A stretch of DNA of 64,000 bases, taken from assembly GCA_963799045.1 (NCBI GenBank), contig CAWCVN010000006.1, positions 124,001-188,000 on the forward strand, in the 5' to 3' direction. Source of the DNA: DASRSS01 sp963799045 (GTDB lineage Bacteria > Actinomycetota > Actinomycetes > Mycobacteriales > Jatrophihabitantaceae). Made by a program: the position numbers and the translations under genes. Position 1 is the stretch's first letter. Every line of letters starts with the position of its first letter. The notes beneath the pieces were generated by a model. That model saw only the letters and a program-made list of their open reading frames with translations, did no database searches and was not told the DNA's origin. Of the stretch, positions 44,159 through 52,731 are shown piece after piece.

Positions 44159-44710
44159 TCATCTGGGTGCCGTAGCGATCTGGTCGCCATCCTGCGGCTC
44201 GGTGTCTCGCCGATGGCGCTGTATCGCCACATCCGCGACAAGAACGATCTGCTCGACGCCGTCGTCGAGCAGCTGCTCTCGCGTCCGGCCGCGTGGCGCC
44301 CGCGAGCCGACGAAGACGACTGGCGAGCCTGGGTAGGCGAGGCGGCCGAGCTGCTGCACCGCTTTCTCGCCGATCAGCCGGTCGCCCTCCAGGCGTACCT
44401 GCGCCATCCGGTCGCGTCCCCGACTGCCATCGCCCGGATGCAGGCAATGCTCGGCGTGCTGCGACGGGCGGGGCTGGACGAGGCGTCCGCTCGTCAGGCC
44501 TACGCGGCGATTCATACGTACACGATCGGCTTTGCCGCGCTGGAGGCCTCGCGCGCCGAGTGGTGCCCACCCGCCGACGCGCCTGAGCCGACCATTGACC
44601 AGCTGGCCACGTTCACCACGCCCGACCAGTTCGCCCACGGGCTGCGCTACCTGCTCGCGGGCATCGAAGCGCAGGCCGCGCGGCGGCCGTCCTCCGGAAC
44701 GGTGCAGTGA
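44159..44710 (+). pseudogene. TetR-family regulator lacking its N-terminus
   Basis: The frame after a TGA at 44156-44158 encodes the last part of a TetR helix-turn-helix (VAILRLGVSPMALYRHIRDK), then NDLLDAVVEQLL and a complete TetR_C-type ligand domain ending at 44710. The first 25-30 residues of the DNA-binding domain are missing, and the first ATG (44213) lies inside the recognition helix. It cannot make a normal TetR repressor as read. The break coincides with the end of the decayed stretch. Confidence 0.75.
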
Positions 44711-44777
44711 AGGTCTCGATCGGGCGGGCGTAGGCGCCAACGCGGGCGGCACCTGCCGGCGTTCGCGAGCGAGCCGG

Positions 44778-45656
44778 TTACCGCTTGGCGCGGCCCAGCT
44801 TCGCGGGGTCGAGCACCAGGTCGATCACGCTGATCCGGCCGTCGACCACGATCACGCTGGCAACGCCGACGAGTCCAACCGGTGTCTCGACGACGATGCC
44901 GGCCGCGCCGTTGACCAGCGCCGGACGGCAGCCCGGCGCGAACAGCGGGCCGTTGGTCGCCGTGTGCCGTGCGACCGCGTCCGCGCCATCGATGACCGTG
45001 GGGCCAACCCACGCCCGCGTGCCCGGGTCGATGCGGAAGGTGACCTCGGGGTCCAGCGTGCGCAGCAGCGAATCGAAGTCACCCGCCCGTGCGGCAGTCA
45101 GGAACGCCGCCACGACCTCGCGCTGCCTGGTCAGATCGGGGTCGGGGGTGATCGGGGCGCCGCGCACCCGCCGGCGTGCCCGGCTGGCGAGCTGGCGTGC
45201 GGCATCCGTGCTGCGCTCGACGATGAGGCCGATCTCGTCGTAGCCGACGCCGAACATGTCGTGCAGCACGAACGCCAGCCGCTCGGCTGGGTTGAGCGTG
45301 TCGAGCACGACCAGCAGCGCCAGCCCGACCGAGTCGGCGACCAGCGCCTGCGACTCCGGGTCGGTGCCGTCCTCGGCGGTCAGCACCGGCTCGGGCAACC
45401 AGCCGCCGGCGGCGTCCTCACGGCGTGCCCGGCGTGCTCGCAACATGTCTACGCAGACCCGGCCGACGACGGTGGTCAACCAGGCCGCCATGTTGTCGAT
45501 GCCGTCGCTGTCGGCCCGGTTCAGCCGCAGCCACGCCTCCTGGACGGCGTCCTCGGCGTCGGTCATCGAGCCCAGCATTCGGTAGGCGACCGCGCGCAGC
45601 TGGGAGCGGTGCTGCTCGAACTGCGCCGCCTGGGCGGTGCGAAGGGTCTCGTTCAT
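44778..45656 (-). CDS. ECF41-like sigma factor with C-terminal SnoaL-type domain
   Basis: A 292-residue sigma factor. Region 2 is RAVAYRMLGSMTDAEDAVQE, with AWLRLNRADSDGIDNMAAWL following. The linker carries WLPEP at residues 86-90, a hallmark of the ECF41 group. Region 4 is HDMFGVGYDEIGLIVERSTD. A SnoaL-like domain of about 110 residues follows (EVVAAFLTAARAGDFDSLLR). ECF41 factors are controlled by this domain and not by an anti-sigma factor; the usual DGGGK motif there is not obvious (RIDPGTRAW occupies the place). It diverges from an MFS transporter gene. Confidence 0.88.
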   Translation of the reverse strand: MNETLRTAQAAQFEQHRSQLRAVAYRMLGSMTDAEDAVQEAWLRLNRADSDGIDNMAAWLTTVVGRVCVDMLRARRARREDAAGGWLPEPVLTAEDGTDPESQALVADSVGLALLVVLDTLNPAERLAFVLHDMFGVGYDEIGLIVERSTDAARQLASRARRRVRGAPITPDPDLTRQREVVAAFLTAARAGDFDSLLRTLDPEVTFRIDPGTRAWVGPTVIDGADAVARHTATNGPLFAPGCRPALVNGAAGIVVETPVGLVGVASVIVVDGRISVIDLVLDPAKLGRAKR

Positions 45657-45681
45657 GCGGTTCGCTCCTCGGGGCGGCCGA

Positions 45682-45708
45682 TGTCACAAGTTACGACGAA
45701 CGGGCGGC
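45682..45708 (+). promoter_or_regulatory. ECF41-type promoter-like site ahead of the MFS gene
   Basis: TGTCACA at 45682-45688, a 16-base spacer and CGGC at 45705-45708. The reported ECF41 promoter is TGTCACA-N16-CGTC, so only one base differs. It points toward the MFS gene at 45814 and lies in the gap with the divergent sigma gene, the classic place for an ECF41 target promoter. Confidence 0.5.
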
Positions 45709-45813
45709 ACCGGGTGTGACGGTCACGAATCCGCCCGGTGATCCGTCGGACCGGTGACAGCTCGGTACGGCCGTCATCCGGTGGCGTACCCCGGTTTCCC
45801 CGAAGGACACTTC

Positions 45814-47283
45814 ATGATCGACACCCCCGTAGGATCCACCGGCCTGGCAACCAGGCAGGGCAAGCTGATCCTGGCCCTGCTCTGCAGTCTGGCCTTCCTC
45901 GACTTCGTCGACGGCCCCATCGTCAACATCGCGCTTCCGGACATCCGGCGCGCGCTGCACTTCTCGACCCAGGACCTGCAATGGGTGCCCAGCGGCTACC
46001 TGCTCACCTACGGCGGCTTCATGCTGCTCGGCGGGCGGATGGCCGACCTGCTCGGCCGGCGACGCGTGCTCGCCTCGGGCACGGTCCTCATCGGCGTCTC
46101 GTCGCTGGTCGGCGGGCTGGCCCAGGGCGCCGGCGTGCTGGTGGCTGCCCGCCTGGCGCAGGGCATCGGCGCGGCGCTCACCCTGCCCGCCGCGCTCTCG
46201 GTGCTCACCACCACCTTCGCCGAGGGCAAGGAGCGCCACAAGGCACTCGGCCTCTGGGGTGGGATCGCCGGGCTCGCCTCGGCAGTCGGCGTGTTCCTCG
46301 GCGGCGTGCTGACCGAAGGCCCCGGCTGGCGCTGGGTAATGCTGGTCAACCCGATCGCGGTGGTGCTCGTGCTGCCGGCCGTGTTCCGGCTGCTCGCCGA
46401 CGACCGGCGCCGCCCGTCCCGTGCCGAGTTCGACTTCTTCGGGGCGGTGTTGGCGACCGGGGGCATGCTGCTGCTCGTCTATGCATTGGTGAAGGCGCCC
46501 GAGCAGGGCTGGGGCACCGCCCGGACCGTGCTGGAACTCGTCGCAGCGGGCGTCCTGCTCCTGCTGTTCGGGGTCGTCGAGGCTCGGGGCCGCACGCCGC
46601 TGTTGCCGCTGTCGGTGTTCCGGATCCGTGGGATCGCCGCAGCCGACGTCACCCAGATGCTTGCTGCCGCGGGAATCCTGGCGATGTTCTACTTCCTCAC
46701 GTTGTACATGCAGAACGTGCTCGGCTACTCACCGCTGGAGACCGGTGCGTCGTACCTGCCGCTGTGCGTGTTCGTGGGTCTCGGCTCGGGCATCTCCTCG
46801 GGGCTGCTCGCCCGGGTCGGCAGCCGGCCGCTGATCGTCGCCGGGGCGCTGGTCGCCTCGGCCGGGGTGTTCTGGCTGTCTCGGATACCGGTGCACGGGC
46901 ACTTCCTCACCGACCTGCTGCCCGGCATGCTCGTGATGGCCGTGGGGCTCGGGTCGGTGTTCGTCGCGGTCGTCTCCGCCGCCAACGCGGGCGTCCCGGA
47001 GGACAAGGCGGGGCTCGCCGCGGCGCTGCTCAACGCGTTGCAGCAGGTTGGTGGCGCCCTCGGCCTGGCCGTGTTCTCGGCGATCGGCACCTCGCGGACG
47101 CGGCACCTGCTGCAGGCGGGCTCGACGGCGCCGCGGGCGATGACCGCCGGTTTCCGCGATGCGCTGCTCGCGTGCAGCGTGGCGCTGCTGCTCGCCGCCG
47201 TGTTGGGGGTGCGGACGAAGAACGCGCACCGCCAGCCGGACGCGGCCGCCGTGCCGGCCTCGGCCGAGGAGCTCGCCATCTGA
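45814..47283 (+). CDS. MFS transporter, DHA2 (EmrB/QacA) drug-export type
   Basis: A 489-residue, 14-helix transporter. Motif A-like GGRMADLLGRRRVLASG follows helix 2; helix 1 has LAFLDFVDGPIVNIALPDIR with the acidic residue typical of DHA2 pumps; helix 5 carries motif C-like GLWGGIAGLASAVGVFLGGV. It would export a drug or metabolite by proton antiport. The ATG at 45814 follows GAAGGA and fits the family; the frame is open further upstream to 45754. It is likely controlled by the divergent ECF sigma factor. Confidence 0.88.
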   Translation: MIDTPVGSTGLATRQGKLILALLCSLAFLDFVDGPIVNIALPDIRRALHFSTQDLQWVPSGYLLTYGGFMLLGGRMADLLGRRRVLASGTVLIGVSSLVGGLAQGAGVLVAARLAQGIGAALTLPAALSVLTTTFAEGKERHKALGLWGGIAGLASAVGVFLGGVLTEGPGWRWVMLVNPIAVVLVLPAVFRLLADDRRRPSRAEFDFFGAVLATGGMLLLVYALVKAPEQGWGTARTVLELVAAGVLLLLFGVVEARGRTPLLPLSVFRIRGIAAADVTQMLAAAGILAMFYFLTLYMQNVLGYSPLETGASYLPLCVFVGLGSGISSGLLARVGSRPLIVAGALVASAGVFWLSRIPVHGHFLTDLLPGMLVMAVGLGSVFVAVVSAANAGVPEDKAGLAAALLNALQQVGGALGLAVFSAIGTSRTRHLLQAGSTAPRAMTAGFRDALLACSVALLLAAVLGVRTKNAHRQPDAAAVPASAEELAI

Positions 47284-47440
47284 GCGACGTCGGCGAGGGG
47301 CGCACCGGGGGGTATGTCATGCTTTGGGTATCTACGCGCTAATCTGAGCGCCAGCCCCCTGCAACTGCTTCAAGGAGCACCCTGTCCGTGCCCATGCTCA
47401 TCGGTGTGGCCAGGCCACACCCAGTACACCGCTGCCCCTG

Positions 47441-48076
47441 ATGCCCCCCGCTGGTGGCCCGGTGGTCGGTTCGGCGAACCGCGACCTGGTGATCGACCGG
47501 ATGAGCGGGCGTATCGAGCACCTGATCGCCGAGCCGGCGCACGTGGTGGTCGGCCGCTCGCTGCTCGAGGTCGTCGTCCTCGACGACACGGCCAGCCTGC
47601 TCAGCGCGCTGGCCGGCCGGCCGGGGGAGCAGCGTGGCGTCCGGTTGCCGGCCAAGCTGCGCGGCAGCTGCCGGCTCTCGGGGACCGGCGAGCTGGTCGT
47701 GTTGCCGATGGTGCCGGTTGCCAGCTGCATCTTCGCCTTCGCGGAGGCATCCGCGAACAGCGGGATCGGCCCTGCCGAGGCGATCCACCGGCAGCTGCAA
47801 GGGGGCGCGACGCGGGTGGCGGCCGGGTCCCCGGACCCCAGCCCGGTGCCGTCGGCGAGCGTTCCCGGTGCCGGCCGGCTGACCGACCGGGAGCGGGACA
47901 TCGTCGAGCGCCTGCTCAGTGGCGACCGGGTACCCACCATCGCTCGGCAGCTGTATCTCAGCCAGAGCACCGTCCGGAACCGGCTGTCCGCGGTGTACCG
48001 CAAGCTCGGCGTCAACTCGCAGCAGGAGCTGATCGACCTCTGGCGTCGGCGGTACGAATCGTCTGACGATCGATGA
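47441..48076 (+). CDS. LuxR-type regulator with PAS-like N-terminus
   Basis: A 211-residue protein. The C-terminal 65 residues are a clear LuxR/GerE helix-turn-helix (RLTDRERDIVERLLSGDRVP, YLSQSTVRNRLSAVYRKLG). The N-terminal 110 residues (RDLVIDRMSGRIEHLIAEPA, VVGRSLLEVVVLDDTASLLS) resemble a degenerate PAS sensor and not a receiver; no phospho-Asp pattern is seen. It lies 107 bases upstream of the tandem-PAS gene on the same strand, so the two may form a sensory pair. No good ribosome-binding site precedes the ATG. Confidence 0.8.
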   Translation: MPPAGGPVVGSANRDLVIDRMSGRIEHLIAEPAHVVVGRSLLEVVVLDDTASLLSALAGRPGEQRGVRLPAKLRGSCRLSGTGELVVLPMVPVASCIFAFAEASANSGIGPAEAIHRQLQGGATRVAAGSPDPSPVPSASVPGAGRLTDRERDIVERLLSGDRVPTIARQLYLSQSTVRNRLSAVYRKLGVNSQQELIDLWRRRYESSDDR

Positions 48077-48183
48077 CGGGTCGTCCTGGTCTGGACCATG
48101 TTGTGGTCGATAGGGAACCAGTAGGACGAAAGCCGGGGCTGTCGTCCGTCCCTGGACGCAGCCCGTAGGGGGAGCCCGCACCG

Positions 48184-49059
48184 ATGACCGACATGCCTTC
48201 CCTCACGGCAGCCCCGCCCGAGCGCGCGGTGTTACGCGCGGCGCTGGACAACGCACCGGTCGGCGTCGGCGTGTGCGACAACCACGGGCGGATCCTTCGG
48301 GTCAACGACCATCTCGCCCGGCTGTTCGGTCGCGACCGTGACGAGCTCGTCGGCCACTCCTTCCTGCGCGTCATCCACCCCGAGGAGCTGGCCGAGGCCG
48401 AGGCCCAGTTCCGCCGCGCCCAGTGCCGCGCCGCCACCGGCGACGCCCCCCACGCCGACGAGCAGAGCGAGGTCCGCTGCGTCACAGGTGCCGGCGAGAC
48501 GATCTGGGTGCACGTCACCTGGTCCACGTCGGCTCCGGAGCCGGGCGGCACCCAGTACTCGGTCGCGCACGTCACCGATCTCACGCGGCGCCGGGTGATC
48601 GAGGACGAACTCGCCGAAACCCGGCAGCTGCTCGAGGTGACGCTGCAGTGGAGCGCAGTCGGCGTGATCATCGTCGATCCCGAGAAGAGGATCCGACACG
48701 CGAACCCGAAGGTCTGCGACCTGCTCGGCTACACCGAGCAGCAGCTACAACAGCACAGCTTCCTCGACATCACCCACCCGGACGAGCGGGACAAGACGAG
48801 TGTCGCGTTCCAGCAGATTCTCAACGGCGAGATCGACCGGCACCAGACGATCAAGCGGTACGTGCGCAGCGACGGCAAGGTGCTCTACTGCCGGCGGATC
48901 GCCGTTGCGGCGCGCGGCCGCGACGGTGCGGCGCGCAGCACGGTGGTGCTGGTCGAGCCGATCGGCGTCGTCGACGGCGTCACTGCGCCGTGTTCGTCAG
49001 CGCCAGCTTCGCAAGAGCAATCAGATCCTTGGTGGCGCTCGATCCTGCCGTCTCGTTGA
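48184..49059 (+). CDS. Tandem-PAS protein without an output domain, copy 1
   Basis: A 291-residue soluble protein made of two PAS/PAC domains. First PAS at about 18-135 (ALDNAPVGVGVCDNHGRILR, GHSFLRVIHPEE); second at about 150-265 (VGVIIVDPEKRIRHANPKVC, SFLDITHPDERDKTSVAFQQ, IKRYVRSDGKVLYCRRI). There is no kinase, GGDEF, EAL or DNA-binding part. The last 25 residues go beyond the point where the paralogue at 52732 ends and overlap the lipoprotein gene, so the natural stop may have been lost. It probably senses a ligand or redox signal and acts by protein contact; the LuxR-PAS protein upstream is a candidate partner. Confidence 0.85.
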   Translation: MTDMPSLTAAPPERAVLRAALDNAPVGVGVCDNHGRILRVNDHLARLFGRDRDELVGHSFLRVIHPEELAEAEAQFRRAQCRAATGDAPHADEQSEVRCVTGAGETIWVHVTWSTSAPEPGGTQYSVAHVTDLTRRRVIEDELAETRQLLEVTLQWSAVGVIIVDPEKRIRHANPKVCDLLGYTEQQLQQHSFLDITHPDERDKTSVAFQQILNGEIDRHQTIKRYVRSDGKVLYCRRIAVAARGRDGAARSTVVLVEPIGVVDGVTAPCSSAPASQEQSDPWWRSILPSR

Positions 49060-49651
49060 CCGTCACCGCGACCGTGCGCTGGCCGTCGACGGCGACCAGC
49101 GTGGGAGCGGTGTAGCCGCCCCCACGCCCGCCAGTGAGGATCTTGGCGCTCAGGCCGTCCACCTTGGTGGTGGTCGACGACGCGCCGTGTGCGGCGTAGT
49201 CGTCGACCGTCGCCGGGATGCGGGCAGCGGCCAGGGCGGCGGTCCGGTACAGGCTCACCCCGATCTCCACCTTCGGCGCAGCGCTCGCCGCGGCACCGCT
49301 GGGCACCCCGTACCGGCAGTTCAGGTAACCGATGCGGCCGATGTCCTTCTCCGGTTTCCCGACCACGAAGGACGTTCCCCCACCGACGGCGTGCCCGAGT
49401 GCGTTGTCGATCGCCGCCGGGGGCAACAGGTCGCCGCAGCGCCCCGGCAGCCGGTGCATCACCGCCGGTGTCGACGTGGCGGAGGCCGAGCCCGCGGGCG
49501 AACCCGTCGGCGTGGGCGTATCCGACGGGACCGCGGTGCGGGTCACCACGACGGTCTTGGTCGGTCCGCTCACCGGCTGCGTCGAACAGCCCGCGGCGGC
49601 CAGCAGCCCGGCCACGGCTAGGAAACTCAGGCGAACACCACGATGAACCAC
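48980..49651 (-). CDS. DUF3558-like lipoprotein
   Basis: A 223-residue exported lipoprotein. The signal peptide RLSFLAVAGLLAAAGCSTQ ends in a lipobox with the lipidated Cys at about 22. A Ser/Thr/Pro-rich spacer follows (TPTPTGSPAGSASATSTPA), then a folded domain with two Cys (RCGDLLPPAAIDNALG, LNCRYGVP) like DUF3558, a family of unknown function in actinobacteria. It converges with the tandem-PAS gene, overlapping it by 80 bases. Confidence 0.85.
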   Translation of the reverse strand: MVHRGVRLSFLAVAGLLAAAGCSTQPVSGPTKTVVVTRTAVPSDTPTPTGSPAGSASATSTPAVMHRLPGRCGDLLPPAAIDNALGHAVGGGTSFVVGKPEKDIGRIGYLNCRYGVPSGAAASAAPKVEIGVSLYRTAALAAARIPATVDDYAAHGASSTTTKVDGLSAKILTGGRGGGYTAPTLVAVDGQRTVAVTVNETAGSSATKDLIALAKLALTNTAQ

Positions 49652-49703
49652 ATTTCGACGGTAACCCGCCCAGGCCGGTTAGCGGGGAAGCGAACCGCGT
49701 CGC

Positions 49704-50213
49704 TCAGCGGTGCGACGCGAAGTAGGCCCTCGCACGCCACGGCACAGCGTGGAACGCGAGGCCGTTGACCGGGGCGGCCAGGCGCAGCAGCAGCCGGGCA
49801 CGCGGCAGCGGCTCGAGGGCGACGGTCCAGGTGAACCGACACCCCGCGGGCGTCGCCTCGACCAGGTAGTCCTCGCCGAACCGCCGCAGCAGCGGCCGAT
49901 TCGCTTCGGTGACGTAGAACGTCGTGCGGTGCCCCTCCTCCCAGCGGAAGAAGCGCTCGCGCACGGCCATGGCGCGGCCGGGCAGCACGACCTCCCGGGT
50001 GGTGCCGACCCCGAACGGCCTCGGTGAGGTCCACTCGAGGCGGTGCAGCCCCAGCCCCCAGTCGGCCAGCGCGCGGTCCGAGGTCAACGATTCCCAGACC
50101 CGCTCGGGCGGGACGTCCAGTTCCACGGGCAGTCGGTAGACATACGGCGCGGTGTCGAAGAACGACGCGTCCAGCGCCTCGAGCCGGTACCAACGAGTCA
50201 TGCGGCCGAGCAT
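49704..50213 (-). CDS. SRPBCC (START-like) family protein
   Basis: A 169-residue protein of the SRPBCC/polyketide-cyclase fold, with the typical PPERVWESLTSDRALADWGL, a central TTREVVLPGRAMAVRERFF strand region and a C-terminal helix (ARLLLRLAAPVNGLAFHAVP). These bind hydrophobic ligands. An ATG four codons in gives MTRWYRLEAL and is equally possible. There is no operon partner. Confidence 0.8.
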   Translation of the reverse strand: MLGRMTRWYRLEALDASFFDTAPYVYRLPVELDVPPERVWESLTSDRALADWGLGLHRLEWTSPRPFGVGTTREVVLPGRAMAVRERFFRWEEGHRTTFYVTEANRPLLRRFGEDYLVEATPAGCRFTWTVALEPLPRARLLLRLAAPVNGLAFHAVPWRARAYFASHR

Positions 50214-50230
50214 GCCCTACCCGCTGGTGG

Positions 50231-50842
50231 TCACCTGCGGCGCAGCCCGGTGAACGCGAGCCGGGCGACGGCCCCGGCCAGCTCGTCACGGCCGGCTGCG
50301 CCGTCCTTGGGGCGGTACCACTCCACCAATGAGTTGATCATCCCGAACAGCAGCCGGGCGGCGAGCTCGGCGTCGATGTCGTCGCGGGCGCTGCCTTCGG
50401 CCACGGCCTCGGCCACCAGTTCGGCCACCGCGTGGTCGATCTGTCGCCGCCGGGCAATCGCCTGCCGTTCCACTGCGCTGTTGCCGCGCACCCGCAGCAG
50501 CAGCGTCACGAACGGCAGCTCGTCGATCAACAGCTCCACGCTGTGCCGGACCAGGACCTCCAGCCGCTCGATCGCCGGGCCGTCGTGCTCGGCTGCCTGC
50601 TGGACGACGCAGGCCAGCCCGTCGAGCGCCCGGTCGGTTGCCAGGCGCAGCAGCTCCTGCTTGCCGGCGACATGGTGATAGATCGCGGACTTCGTGATCC
50701 CGAGTTCCGCGGCGAGGTCCTCCATGGACGTGCCGTCATAGCCGCGGGCGGTGAACGTCTTCGCGGCGACCAGCAGCACGGTGTCCGCGTCGTAGCCGGG
50801 CCGGCCCGGTCGTCCGGCCCGGCTCGCGCTCATGGCAGGCAT
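50231..50842 (-). CDS. paaR: TetR-family repressor of the paa genes (PaaR-like)
   Basis: A 203-residue regulator with a complete helix-turn-helix (SMEDLAAELGITKSAIYHHV, then AGKQELLRLATDRAL). It is the last gene of a minus-strand paaI-paaK-paaR series, 64 bases behind paaK. PaaR proteins of actinobacteria are TetR-type repressors released by phenylacetyl-CoA. Two near-identical palindromes (52636-52650 and 53545-53559) in front of both paa transcripts are its likely targets. The assignment rests on context and fold; the effector is inferred. Confidence 0.8.
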   Translation of the reverse strand: MPAMSASRAGRPGRPGYDADTVLLVAAKTFTARGYDGTSMEDLAAELGITKSAIYHHVAGKQELLRLATDRALDGLACVVQQAAEHDGPAIERLEVLVRHSVELLIDELPFVTLLLRVRGNSAVERQAIARRRQIDHAVAELVAEAVAEGSARDDIDAELAARLLFGMINSLVEWYRPKDGAAGRDELAGAVARLAFTGLRRR

Positions 50843-50906
50843 TGTGCCCGTGCTCGGCCGGCCGCGGCGCGCGGGCCCCGCGGCGGCTCGCCCGGCTGGG
50901 TCCGAA

Positions 50907-52217
50907 TCACGTTCGGTTGTCGATCACGCGCTGCAGCTTGCCGAGGGACCGCTCCAGGGTGTCCGGGTCGATGACCTCGACCGTGACCGAGACTCCGATC
51001 CGGTTCTTGACCGCGCGGGTCAGCTCCGCGGCGGCCGCGCCGCGCCGCGCCGACGGGCAGTCACCGCGCGCCTCGACGCGCACGGTGAGGGTGTCCAGGC
51101 GCCCGTCGCGCCCGCGTACCAGCTGGAAGTGAGGCGACAGACCCGCCGTGGTCAGGACGAGTTCTTCGACCTGGCTCGGGAACAGGTTGACCCCGCGCAG
51201 GATGATCATGTCGTCGCTGCGCCCGGTGATCCGCTCCATCCGGCGGAACGCGGGTCGCGCGGTGCCGGGCAACAGCCGGGTCAGGTCCCGCGTGCGGTAG
51301 CGGATCACCGGCATCGCCTGCTTGCTCAGCGACGTGAGGACCAGCTCGCCGAGTTCGCCGTCCGGTAGCACCTCGCCGCTGGCCGGGTCGATCACCTCCG
51401 GGTAGAAGTGGTCCTCCCAGATGTGCGGGCCGTCCTTGGTCTCCACGCACTCCTGGGCGACGCCCGGACCCATCACCTCGGAAAGGCCGTAGATGTCGAC
51501 GGCGTGCAGTGCCAGGCGGTCCTCGAGCTCGGCCCGCATCGGCTCGGTCCACGGCTCCGCGCCGAAGATTCCGATCTCCAGCGCGCACGCCCGCGGGTCG
51601 AGGCCTTGCCGCGCGAACTCGTCGAGCAACGCGAGCATGTAGGTCGGAGTCACCATGATCACGCGAGGACGGAGGTCGGTGATGAGCTGCACCTGGCGGG
51701 GTGACATCCCGCCGGAGACGGGAACCACGGTGCAGCCGAGCCGCTCCGCGCCGTAGTGCGCGCCCAGTCCTCCGGTGAACAGCCCGTAACCGTAGGCGAT
51801 GTGCACGAGGTCGCCGGGCCTGCCGCCGGCGGCGCGGATCGAGCGAGCTACCAGGTCGGACCATACGTCGAGATCGGCCTGCGTGTAGCCGACCACGGTG
51901 GGGCGGCCGGTCGTCCCCGACGACGCGTGCACGCGGCGCACCTGCGAGCGTGGCACGGCGAACATCCCGAACGGGTAGGTGTCGCGCAGGTCGGCCTTGG
52001 TGGTGAGCGGGAACCGGGAAAGGTCGGCGAGTTCCCTGCACTCGGACGGGTGCACGCCGGCGTCGTCGAACGCGGAGCGGTAGTGCGGCACGTTGTCGTA
52101 GGCGTGGCGCAGTGACCACTGCATCCGCTCGAGCTGAACGCCGCGCAACTCGTCTGTGCCCTGCCGCTCGGCCGGATCGAGCTGCTCCGGCCGCGGTGGG
52201 TCGCCGAGCCGGCTCAC
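50907..52217 (-). CDS. paaK: Phenylacetate-CoA ligase
   Basis: Activates phenylacetate with ATP and CoA to phenylacetyl-CoA, the entry step of the pathway. The 436-residue product has the AMP-binding HASSGTTGRPTVVGYTQADL, then GYGLFTGGLGAHYGAERLGC, DIYGLSEVMGPGVAQEC and the C-terminal RSDDMIILRGVNLFPSQVEE. Length and motifs are those of PaaK. The GTG start overlaps the paaI stop by 4 bases (GTGA), which decides the start among a long open upstream frame. Confidence 0.95.
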   Translation of the reverse strand: MSRLGDPPRPEQLDPAERQGTDELRGVQLERMQWSLRHAYDNVPHYRSAFDDAGVHPSECRELADLSRFPLTTKADLRDTYPFGMFAVPRSQVRRVHASSGTTGRPTVVGYTQADLDVWSDLVARSIRAAGGRPGDLVHIAYGYGLFTGGLGAHYGAERLGCTVVPVSGGMSPRQVQLITDLRPRVIMVTPTYMLALLDEFARQGLDPRACALEIGIFGAEPWTEPMRAELEDRLALHAVDIYGLSEVMGPGVAQECVETKDGPHIWEDHFYPEVIDPASGEVLPDGELGELVLTSLSKQAMPVIRYRTRDLTRLLPGTARPAFRRMERITGRSDDMIILRGVNLFPSQVEELVLTTAGLSPHFQLVRGRDGRLDTLTVRVEARGDCPSARRGAAAAELTRAVKNRIGVSVTVEVIDPDTLERSLGKLQRVIDNRT

Positions 52218-52618
52218 AGCGCGTCCCGGATCGTCCGGCTGGTGCCGCGGAACTCCGCCACGACCTCGGCGTCCGGCTCGTGCCCGCGGCGCACCGTCAC
52301 GTCGTAGATACCGGCTCGCCCGAACCGGGTGCGCTCGCCGGCGTAGGCGTAGAGTTCGTCGCCCTCGCGCGCCGGGGCCACGAACGCGATGTCCGCCGCC
52401 GCCGCCACGGTCACCGGGCCGTGGCTGTTGCAGGCGCAGGCGAACGCGGTGTCTGCGACGGCGAAGACGAACGCGCCGTGCGCTATCCCGTGTCCGTTGA
52501 CCATGTCGGACCGCACCCGCATGCGGGTGACGGCCGTGCCGGCGCCGCCGGTGACCACGTCGATGCCGAGCGCGCGCGAGGCCGAATCGGCGGCCATCAT
52601 CCGTTCGACTGCGTCCAT
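52214..52618 (-). CDS. paaI: Hydroxyphenylacetyl-CoA thioesterase PaaI
   Basis: A 134-residue hotdog-fold thioesterase that releases CoA from ring-hydroxylated or dead-end intermediates. The family motif NGHGIAHGAFVFAVADTAFA and the PVTVAAAADIAFVAPAREGD strand are present. It is first in the paaI-paaK-paaR series, with a palindromic operator 18 bases upstream of its start. Confidence 0.93.
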   Translation of the reverse strand: MDAVERMMAADSASRALGIDVVTGGAGTAVTRMRVRSDMVNGHGIAHGAFVFAVADTAFACACNSHGPVTVAAAADIAFVAPAREGDELYAYAGERTRFGRAGIYDVTVRRGHEPDAEVVAEFRGTSRTIRDAL

Positions 52619-52635
52619 GCCACCCCTTGCTCGCC

Positions 52636-52650
52636 GACCGAACGGTCGGT
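52636..52650. promoter_or_regulatory. PaaR operator, site 1 (paaI side)
   Basis: GACCGAACGGTCGGT followed by GGAC, with palindromic ACCG/CGGT arms. The same core occurs at 53545-53559 ahead of paaZ with one base changed. Finding it twice, once before each paa transcript, identifies it as the shared operator of the TetR-type PaaR. Confidence 0.75.
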
Positions 52651-52719
52651 GGACAATTCACCAGAGGGTGTCGTGGGTTGTCAAGGGCGGCGAGACGGTT
52701 CGAAAGGTGAAAACTCCGT

Positions 52720-52725
52720 TAGGGT
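52720..52725 (+). promoter_or_regulatory. Candidate -10 of the second tandem-PAS gene
   Basis: TAGGGT lies 6 bases upstream of the GTG at 52732, so transcription would begin at or next to the start codon and give a leaderless mRNA, common in actinobacteria. A weak -35 (TTCGAA, 52699-52704) is 15 bases away. Confidence 0.35.
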
Positions 52726-52731
52726 GGGGCG

